Positions 20,493 to 26,160 of a DNA stretch of 26,160 nucleotides are shown piece after piece. The stretch is taken from positions 1 to 26,160 of the IMG/VR virus record IMGVR_UViG_3300025141_000637; one strand, written 5' to 3'. Numbering within the stretch: position 1 is the stretch's first letter; each line of letters starts with the position of its first letter. A program made the translations under genes and the position numbers. The notes beneath the pieces are model-generated. The model did no database searches. It was not told the origin of the DNA and saw nothing but the letters and a program-made list of their open reading frames with translations. The stretch comes from a virus.

Positions 20493-21032
20493 CTATACTG
20501 TGTACAAGTAGTTGGCAGCATATGGAGTCTTAATGTACCCAGGGCGTATAGAGCCCTGCTCATCTCTCTGTGGCACTTCACCAAGCTCGGTGGAGTCTTC
20601 CTTGTCGGGGTGGGCCAGTTCGTCCTCGGACATACCGACAATCGCCTCCATTGACTCAAAGTAGGGGCGTTCTTCATCAATAAAAGAAGAAATGTTCACC
20701 AAGGCCAGTTTGGCCGTGTCGATGCCCTCTTTGAAGGGATTCTGGAGTTTAGCCTCGAAGGCGCCAAAAAATGATCCGGCCTGGATAGATTCTGGCATGA
20801 CCACGCCTCGTTTATGTAAATGGGTGAACAGTCTGTTCTGGGCGCCGTAGGTCAAGTCATTCAATGTGTCTTTAGGGAATGCTATTACCTTACTATCTCT
20901 TGGAGACAAAACTATATCAATGTCTCCGTGATCAAAAATCATCAAATCGCCATTCACAGCTTTGCGAATGTTCATCTCCAGAGTAATGATCGAAGACTGC
21001 TCGCCTTTTCTGATAGTAATCTTAATAGCCAT
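20493..21032 (-). CDS. Conserved phage protein of unknown function (179 residues)
   Basis: The protein has a beta-rich N-terminal part (IKITIRKGEQSSIITLEMNIRK, LMIFDHGDIDIVLSP), a helical middle (LNDLTYGAQNRLFTHLHKRGVV) and an acidic, Pro-containing C-terminus. I find no catalytic motif. It begins 1 base after the stop of the 271-residue gene and uses AGGAG inside that gene, so it is tightly coupled within the portal-protease interval. In T4 this interval holds prohead core genes 67 and 68, but these are short acidic proteins and the similarity is only positional. Confidence 0.55.
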   Translation of the reverse strand: MAIKITIRKGEQSSIITLEMNIRKAVNGDLMIFDHGDIDIVLSPRDSKVIAFPKDTLNDLTYGAQNRLFTHLHKRGVVMPESIQAGSFFGAFEAKLQNPFKEGIDTAKLALVNISSFIDEERPYFESMEAIVGMSEDELAHPDKEDSTELGEVPQRDEQGSIRPGYIKTPYAANYLYTV

Positions 21033-21033
21033 C

Positions 21034-21849
21034 TTAGTCCATCTCCTCTACCAGCTTCTGAGTCTTAAGCACAGTTAAGATCACCTTGTCGCTGATTCCT
21101 TCTTTCTGGAAGCTGGAGAGTTTTTCTACGACCTTGTTTGCCTTAGCGGACAAATCCTCGTCCTCTCTAATTATGTCGGATACAAGGGACTGATCGAGCG
21201 CCTCTTTAAGGCGCCCTATTTCCGAGTTAAGGAAAGTCTTAAGTCCGACGCCGTTATCAGCAAATGATGTGATATAGCAATTCAATAGAGTCTTCTGACT
21301 TTCCAGTAGCTCATCTTGGTATTTGGCGTTGAACTTGGTGATAAAAGAATTTAGGACTAGATTGTCAATGGGGGCCATAGACTCCCTTTCCTCAGCGATA
21401 GCTACCATATTGTCAACAATGGTGTTCTCAAGAATAATAGCGTTTTTGGGGGAAGATCTATCGGAGAACATTTGAGAGATTGAAGCCAATGTCTTGTAAT
21501 TGGGCACAAAGTTATTAAACACTTCCGGTGTCAGTTCTTTATTGACATCTGCAATCAAATCGCTTTGGCTAACAAAAAGACCATGTGCGTCCATAAGACG
21601 GCTGGCCAAGCGTGCTTCCTTCACTATCTTCTCGGCCGTTGTTCTATCTATCTCCTGGTTTTCATACAGTGAACGATAGTTTTGTAGGTCCCTATATAAT
21701 ATCGAATCAAGAGCAAAATGCTTTTTGATAATAGATACAGCCTTGTTCTTACGGACGTGATCTTCTTTTATGATCGCAACCGTAGCCTCGCGGACGAGGG
21801 CTTCAAATACAAACGCTGTATTACGCTTTTTGTTGTGTCTCTTCTTCAT
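21034..21849 (-). CDS. Conserved helical phage protein of unknown function (271 residues)
   Basis: It begins with a basic patch (MKKRHNKKRN) followed by TAFVFEALVREATVAIIKEDHVRKNKAVSIIKKHF and is predicted by eye to be almost wholly alpha-helical, with charged heptad-like stretches (RTTAEKIVKEARLASRLMD, LKEALDQSLVSDIIREDEDLSAKANKVVEKL). It overlaps the portal gene end by 29 bases in another frame, with GGAG seven bases before its ATG. I recall such a gene following the portal in marine T4-like phages. A scaffold or portal-associated role is plausible from place and shape, but no motif supports a specific function. Confidence 0.55.
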   Translation of the reverse strand: MKKRHNKKRNTAFVFEALVREATVAIIKEDHVRKNKAVSIIKKHFALDSILYRDLQNYRSLYENQEIDRTTAEKIVKEARLASRLMDAHGLFVSQSDLIADVNKELTPEVFNNFVPNYKTLASISQMFSDRSSPKNAIILENTIVDNMVAIAEERESMAPIDNLVLNSFITKFNAKYQDELLESQKTLLNCYITSFADNGVGLKTFLNSEIGRLKEALDQSLVSDIIREDEDLSAKANKVVEKLSSFQKEGISDKVILTVLKTQKLVEEMD

Positions 21850-23845
21850 TCTCTTGCTCCGTGGTGGTTTCTTTATCGCCTAGGCTTTCTAGAAGAAGTC
21901 GGATAGAGTCGTTAATCTCAAAGAGTTTGCCCTCTTCCGTCTTTTCTCTCAACTTATAAATAGAGTCTTCCTGTTCGTAAAGACTTCCCAAGCCATTCAT
22001 TCCAGACAACGTTTTAATATCTGTGTATCCCGGAGTGATGTTTCGGGCAGTGCTGCTGGCCTTCTCTCTTGAGCCGGCAGCGGCGAAGGAACGGCTTCTA
22101 GCGCCTGCCTTTCGCTTATCGGTCTTTACCGGATGGTAGACCTTACCCTTGGCTCCAGGCGTCAACCTGGGCGAAGTGCGGGAGCCTGGGGGCACTGCGA
22201 GAAGCGGGGAGTCGTCTCCACCACCTTCTGGGGCGGCGTCCACATCGCCGGCAGGCATCTCTTCGGCGCCTCCGAGATCGAGGTCACCACCAAGGTCGCC
22301 TTCGAGGTCTCCACCAAGGTCTCCACCAAGATCGCCGCCTAGGTCGCCACCAAGACCGCCGCCACCTTCGGCTGCGGCCGACTCCGCGACCTGCTGAAGC
22401 GCTGCATCAGTCTTTCTATCGTAGTACATTTCGCGCTGATTGCGAACGAAGTCCTCGTTGGACTGTCCGAATATGTGCTCGTTAACCCAGCGACGGGAGA
22501 AGTAACCTTCAGTGGCAGATGCAGCAATGTCGAACTTCTGCTTCCAGAACTCTAGTTCCTGTAGCTCAGCAATCTTGGAAGGATTGTTGAGAGCCAAAGA
22601 GAAGGATAGCAAATCGTCGCCGCGGAAACCAAGAGTATAGAGGTGGATAATGCCGATCTTCTCTAGCTCTGCAATAAGAACGCGCTGGAGTCTCTGGATT
22701 GTTCTGGCAAATCGTATGTCTTTCTGTGCTAGCGTGGTCTTATCTTCGTTGGCGCCTTCGCCCATTGACAAATACGACTGCGGGATCTTGAGTGCTGCAA
22801 ACAGCTTGTCTCTAAGATACTTAACGTCGTCAATCTGTGTGGTGTTTGCGCCACCGGGAAGATTCTGAATATCCGTAACGGAACCAGCGCGAACAGGAAT
22901 GAAGTAATCTTCTTCCACTGCCATCGGATTGTAGCGCAGATCAATGCGTCCGTTATCGGGGTTGACCACGGAGTTTCTCTTAAGCTGGGATACGATCTTC
23001 TCCATGTATTGTTCGACTTCATTTGGCGGAACGGCGCCAACATCAATCTTAAAGACGCGGCGTTCAGAAGAACGAACAACGCGGTAAGCCATCATCGCGT
23101 CCTCCATTAGAGTAAGCTGGCGCCAGATGCGTCGAGAGGGCTCAAGAATAGAAGTGCCGTAAGGAGCGTACTTGTCGTTGCCAAGAATACGAAAGTGTGC
23201 AATCTGCCAGTTCTCGAAAGTCATTCCAGCAGAGTTCCACTGATACTGGATGTAGTTGGGGTTCGTGCTATCCTGGCCTTCCAGCCTCTCAATCTCCATC
23301 GGCGGCAATGCAATCACGGAAGTTATTCCATGGTTGTCGTCAATATCAAGATACAAAAAGAAGTCACCATACTTGCTCATTGTGCGAGCCCAGCCAAACA
23401 AGTTGTACTGGACGTTGAGAATCTGATCATACAGGATTGTAAGGACAGCCTTGATTTCTTCGTTACCAGACTTAATGTTGAGCATCGGCCGCAACTCTGT
23501 GTGAGTTGTCATTTCGTCTGCGTAAATATCAAGAGTAGACGCTATCTCGGGCATGTACTCCATCTGATCGAAGTCTACATATCTCTCTGAGCGGCGCTGA
23601 TTCTGAATTGCGTTGGTCGCAATTGTGTCCAACGGATTGTAGAGGGACTTCTTAAACTGCTGGCCAGAGGCGCTCTTGAAACGTGAAGAATACTTGTCCA
23701 GGTGCTGGCGCCGAATCTTGCGGCCAGTTTGTGACCTGTAATTAATAATAGGTCCAGAGAATAGTCTAGTCAGTGCTTTGAATAGATCTGTTTCTCGATT
23801 TGCAGGGTTTTTCCCCTGATTTCTATTTCTGTTTGAGGGCGCCAT
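21821..23845 (-). CDS. 20: Portal vertex protein, T4 gp20-like, with Gly-Asp-rich tail
   Basis: The 674-residue protein is the dodecameric portal that nucleates the prohead and serves as the DNA channel. Core signatures are RSERYVDFDQMEYMPEIASTLDIYADEMTT (85-114), YAPYGTSILEPSRRIWRQLTLMEDAMMAYRVVRSSERRVFKID (226-268) and LPGGANTTQIDDVKYLRDKLFAALKIPQSYL (329-359). T4 gp20 is 524 residues; the extra 150 lie at the C-terminus. There, six DLGG-type units (about 499-526) lead into a basic, probably disordered stretch and a final Glu-rich helix. The gene starts 8 bases after terminase with a weak ribosome binding site. Packaging gene order 17-20 agrees. The tail might face the head interior or the core scaffold; that is inference. 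Confidence 0.94.
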   Translation of the reverse strand: MAPSNRNRNQGKNPANRETDLFKALTRLFSGPIINYRSQTGRKIRRQHLDKYSSRFKSASGQQFKKSLYNPLDTIATNAIQNQRRSERYVDFDQMEYMPEIASTLDIYADEMTTHTELRPMLNIKSGNEEIKAVLTILYDQILNVQYNLFGWARTMSKYGDFFLYLDIDDNHGITSVIALPPMEIERLEGQDSTNPNYIQYQWNSAGMTFENWQIAHFRILGNDKYAPYGTSILEPSRRIWRQLTLMEDAMMAYRVVRSSERRVFKIDVGAVPPNEVEQYMEKIVSQLKRNSVVNPDNGRIDLRYNPMAVEEDYFIPVRAGSVTDIQNLPGGANTTQIDDVKYLRDKLFAALKIPQSYLSMGEGANEDKTTLAQKDIRFARTIQRLQRVLIAELEKIGIIHLYTLGFRGDDLLSFSLALNNPSKIAELQELEFWKQKFDIAASATEGYFSRRWVNEHIFGQSNEDFVRNQREMYYDRKTDAALQQVAESAAAEGGGGLGGDLGGDLGGDLGGDLEGDLGGDLDLGGAEEMPAGDVDAAPEGGGDDSPLLAVPPGSRTSPRLTPGAKGKVYHPVKTDKRKAGARSRSFAAAGSREKASSTARNITPGYTDIKTLSGMNGLGSLYEQEDSIYKLREKTEEGKLFEINDSIRLLLESLGDKETTTEQENEEETQQKA
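21956..21964 (-). promoter_or_regulatory. Weak internal candidate motif in the portal gene
   Basis: TCTATTTAT on the coding strand differs at one base from ACTATTTAT and lies 107 bases before the 271-residue gene. It is inside coding sequence and may be chance. Confidence 0.15.
22268..22351 (-). repeat. 12-bp tandem repeats encoding DLGG units in the portal tail
   Basis: Residues 499-526 of the portal read as near-perfect DLGG repeats (one DLEG, one DLDLGG). The DNA repeats every 12 bases, suggesting slippage-driven length change in an acidic flexible linker. Confidence 0.75.
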
Positions 23846-23853
23846 TTATTTTC

Positions 23854-25437
23854 TCACTTTATAATCCATTTGTATTGTTCCCAATAGGATTTCGCTTCAG
23901 ATATTATATCAGTTGCATTGCCTTGCTTGTAGCCATCTTGACCTTTTATTTGTGTATTCATGGTTGTTTTAACTGTGTAGATGGCGTCTACAAAGGCTTT
24001 TTGATAATTTAAATCTCTCGCACTTGATTGAATCGCTGTATCTCTAACCCAACACGCGATTGCCAATGCTATAATCAAATCATCATGATAGCCTTTCATT
24101 GCCTGGGGCTTGCCGTTCCTCCATATAAATGTCTTAAACTCGTTTACAGTTCGCGAAGAATGTATCTTAATTAGTTTATTTCTGATAAACTCTTCTAATT
24201 TTGCAACTATAAGGGGGCGCGTCTTCATTGTCGTGGAGAAACCCGGTACCGCAGACGTGTGGTATTCACCCCTATGTTGTTCTATATACTCATGTGTAGA
24301 CTTAATCGAATAATACAAATTTGGGTAAGCGTACTCAACCATTTTATCGAGGACGGTGTATCCGATGTTGTTGTTCTCTACCACAAGCATCGCATTTCCA
24401 AATTCTCGCCCTACTTGATTCAAGAAGTTGGCGTACATGTCTGGTGTTGGCTTGCCTTGATACTCGCCTACTATTTCGAGAGTCTCTAATTTAATCATGT
24501 GTAGCGTAGAGAAGTCGGCTCCATCGCCGCGGGAAACGTCTGCAACGGCAAGATAGTTGCATGACGGATCATACTCCTCCCAAATCCAAAAGTTGCGATC
24601 AAACCCAGTTCGATATTTAGGCTCACTCACATTTGACAACATCCATTCCATGCACTCTGGAGAGATGACGGTTTCGCCAGAAGTATTGAAGTTACACTCT
24701 AGCTCTTGCGCGATCTGACGCTTGGACATGTTCTTGGTTTCTTTTTTATACCAAGCCTTATCTCTATCAGGATGAACGTCCCAGGGCAGCGTTGTTAGAT
24801 TAAAGTTGTTAACATTTGCATCGGCATCAATACAGGTTTTGTGGAACCAGTTGCCAACACCGTTAGGAGTAGACAGAGCAATACAGCGACCACCTGTAGA
24901 TAGCGTAGGATACAGGCCCGTCCACAATTCTTCTAGTCCCTCGATGTGGGCGGCCTCATCAAGAACCAACAGCGACAGCGCTTCAGAACGGCCAGCGTCA
25001 CCAGAGGTTGATGCGGCCTTAATTGTAGAACCATTAGAAAGCTCAAAAGAAGTACGGTTATCAACAGTAATAGTTGCAATACTTAGCCAGTCGGGAACAT
25101 TGCGCATAATCCCCTTAACTTTTTTGACAAGGTTTCCAGCAGTGGCAAACTTTGTTGCCATAACCAAAATGGACTTATCCCTGTGGAACAGCATGAGCCA
25201 GACGATGTAGCCGGCTGTGATGGTTGAAATTCCAAGCTGGCGTGCTTTTAGAATAATATTAAAACGATAATCGTTAAAATCATGCAGCAGCGTGTCTTGG
25301 AAATCATACGTATCGAATAAGATCAGCCCGTGCATTGGATGCGATATGCGGGCATATGTTTTCAGAAAGTAAGCGGGGTCTTTACCGCACTTTAGAATCT
25401 CTTTTACTTTTTGTTTTTTGTCTAGTTGAAAACTCAT
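23854..25437 (-). CDS. 17: Terminase large subunit, T4 gp17-like
   Basis: The 527-residue protein is the packaging motor and headful nuclease. The ATPase half shows the Walker A variant ARQLGIST (65-72), Walker B LLVLDEAAH with D160 and E161, and the coupling motif ALSTPNG (187-193). The nuclease half shows the RNase-H-like acidic triad: D300 in LAVADVSRGDGADFS, E354 in LVVENNNIG, and D452-D453 in YHDDLIIALAIACW. T4 gp17 is 610 residues, so termini are shorter here. It starts 8 bases after the preceding gene with a weak ribosome binding site, consistent with coupled translation. The portal gene follows. No intein or frameshift is seen. Confidence 0.96.
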   Translation of the reverse strand: MSFQLDKKQKVKEILKCGKDPAYFLKTYARISHPMHGLILFDTYDFQDTLLHDFNDYRFNIILKARQLGISTITAGYIVWLMLFHRDKSILVMATKFATAGNLVKKVKGIMRNVPDWLSIATITVDNRTSFELSNGSTIKAASTSGDAGRSEALSLLVLDEAAHIEGLEELWTGLYPTLSTGGRCIALSTPNGVGNWFHKTCIDADANVNNFNLTTLPWDVHPDRDKAWYKKETKNMSKRQIAQELECNFNTSGETVISPECMEWMLSNVSEPKYRTGFDRNFWIWEEYDPSCNYLAVADVSRGDGADFSTLHMIKLETLEIVGEYQGKPTPDMYANFLNQVGREFGNAMLVVENNNIGYTVLDKMVEYAYPNLYYSIKSTHEYIEQHRGEYHTSAVPGFSTTMKTRPLIVAKLEEFIRNKLIKIHSSRTVNEFKTFIWRNGKPQAMKGYHDDLIIALAIACWVRDTAIQSSARDLNYQKAFVDAIYTVKTTMNTQIKGQDGYKQGNATDIISEAKSYWEQYKWIIK

Positions 25438-25445
25438 TAATCATC

Positions 25446-25979
25446 TTAGCGCGTATCGTTCTTAGGGCGTTTTCCGTCCCATCCGCCTTGATTGAGAAAC
25501 GATTCCCAACCTTTCTCTACAGTATTAGAGTTACCAGAGTTATCGTCGTTCATGGCCTCATCAAGTTGGTTAATCTTAAAGTGCTTCTTGGCAGTTACCC
25601 AAGAACGCACACGAGAAGAGTTCTCTGCAAATATATCCACTTCGCCTTCTTCGGTAAGAGTGACGGAGTCTCCCGTAATGCGCTTGTACTCTTTCTTGAG
25701 CCAGCCGGCGATATCAGTCATGCGCTGATCAATCTCGGACTCGAAGCCGGGACCGTAGATCTCCTTAAGCTGGACTTCAGAGTGATAAGTGAGGCACATC
25801 ATGTTGCCATAAAACTTCACACCGAATCCGTCCATCACTCGCTGGTCGATAAGCATGTCTCCCTGCTCTCTGCGGAGCGCTCCTGTTTCTACCGGCTCAT
25901 AGTCTTCACCGAGAGCCCCGTCATATGCGTTGGCGGCTGCCTGGGCTAGCCCCTGAACGATTTCGTATACTGTTGCCAT
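25446..25979 (-). CDS. Conserved phage protein of unknown function before terminase
   Basis: The 177-residue protein starts MATVYEIVQGLAQAAANAYDGAL, then VMDGFGVKFYGNMMCLTYHSEVQLKEIYG, a helical middle (IDQRMTDIAGWLKKEYKRITGDSVTL) and SSRVRSWVTAKKHFKI. The tail is acidic and Asn/Gly-rich with WESFLNQGGWDGKRPKNDTR. I recall this family next to gp17 in marine T4-like phages. The small terminase subunit gp16 would be expected here by T4 order and is similar in length (164 residues), but I see no helix-turn-helix and no T4 gp16 motif, so that is only a positional idea. AGAGGA precedes the ATG, which overlaps the upstream stop (TAATG). Confidence 0.55.
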   Translation of the reverse strand: MATVYEIVQGLAQAAANAYDGALGEDYEPVETGALRREQGDMLIDQRVMDGFGVKFYGNMMCLTYHSEVQLKEIYGPGFESEIDQRMTDIAGWLKKEYKRITGDSVTLTEEGEVDIFAENSSRVRSWVTAKKHFKINQLDEAMNDDNSGNSNTVEKGWESFLNQGGWDGKRPKNDTR

Positions 25980-26160
25980 TATTTACTTTCCTCTTTTTGG
26001 GTTTTTGGACGCCAGCCTTTCAGCCATCTTTCCTCTCTGCCTTCCACATATTGAAGGTGACATTTACTGCAACAATCAAATTTAGTAAGGCAAACATCAT
26101 CCAATGATCTCTTTGGGTAAGACCCACAGACAGGACAACATCTTAAAGATTCACGTATAA
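25979..26160 (-). CDS. Zinc-ribbon-like protein, C-terminal fragment (cut by window edge)
   Basis: Fifty-nine residues are visible in the open frame entering from the right edge. They contain CCPVCG and, 19 residues later, CCSKCH, two Cys-x-x-Cys pairs spaced like a zinc ribbon, followed by a basic tail (EERWLKGWRPKTQKEESK). Its stop TAA shares one base with the start of the 177-residue gene. Small zinc-ribbon proteins can bind nucleic acid; nothing more can be said without the N-terminus. Confidence 0.6.
   Translation of the reverse strand, partial: IRESLRCCPVCGSYPKRSLDDVCLTKFDCCSKCHLQYVEGREERWLKGWRPKTQKEESK

Noticed and set aside
22149-22397. Plus-strand Pro/Ser-rich repeat open frame
   Set aside because: It is the antisense reading of the portal DLGG repeat; its SPPRSP repeats simply mirror the 12-base period.
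23195-23590. Plus-strand open frame of 131 codons opposite the portal
   Set aside because: No ribosome binding site or family likeness seen, and the opposite strand encodes the conserved portal core.
25335-25949. Plus-strand open frame of 204 codons opposite terminase and the 177-aa gene
   Set aside because: It lies wholly opposite two well-supported, coupled minus-strand genes, has no recognisable domain, and all other genes are on the minus strand.

Overview
The window is a gene-dense stretch of a T4-like contractile-tailed bacteriophage (myovirus, Caudoviricetes). Every supported gene is on the minus strand, so transcription runs from right (26160) to left (1). I recognise homologues of T4 gp17 (large terminase), gp20 (portal), gp21 (prohead protease), gp22 (scaffold), gp23 (major capsid protein), gp13, gp14 and gp15 (neck and tail terminator), gp18 (sheath) and gp19 (tube), plus the start of a T4 baseplate-type gene. 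Several unassigned proteins have the look of those in marine T4-like phages, but nothing in the window fixes the host. No photosynthesis, replication, tRNA or integration genes are visible.

Layout in transcription order. (1) 26160-20140, packaging and portal block: a zinc-ribbon fragment, an unassigned 177-aa protein, terminase, portal with a long Gly-Asp-rich tail, two unassigned proteins and a small cysteine-containing membrane protein, closed by two hairpins, one of which looks like a terminator. (2) 20051-18765: prohead protease, a 141-aa protein and a ribosomal protein bS21 homologue, packed with overlaps or 1-base gaps. (3) 18721-10793, accessory surface cassette inserted between protease and scaffold: a beta-rich 138-aa protein, three related fibre genes (one with a duplicated 263-residue repeat), a terminator, a lone Smr-domain gene, a 656-aa fibre and a 360-aa probable beta-propeller. 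(4) 10727-7757: scaffold and major capsid protein, then a terminator. (5) 7611-6607: two single-gene units, a probable capsid-surface protein and a histone-H1-like Lys/Ala-rich protein. (6) 6520-1: neck, tail terminator, sheath, tube and a truncated baseplate gene. Compared with T4, the neck and tail block is separated from terminase and portal and lies after the capsid gene.

A short motif, ACTATTTA(T/A), or its variant ACTACTTA(T/A), recurs on the coding strand just upstream of many transcription units and is probably this phage's late promoter. It differs from the T4 consensus TATAAATA. Together with the terminators it divides the window into small late units. The genes make and fill a prohead (gp20, gp22, gp23, gp21, gp17), close it with the neck (gp13 and gp14) and attach the sheathed tail (gp15, gp18, gp19). 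The accessory cassette probably supplies virion surface fibres. bS21 and Smr proteins may act on host ribosomes or nucleic acids late in infection.
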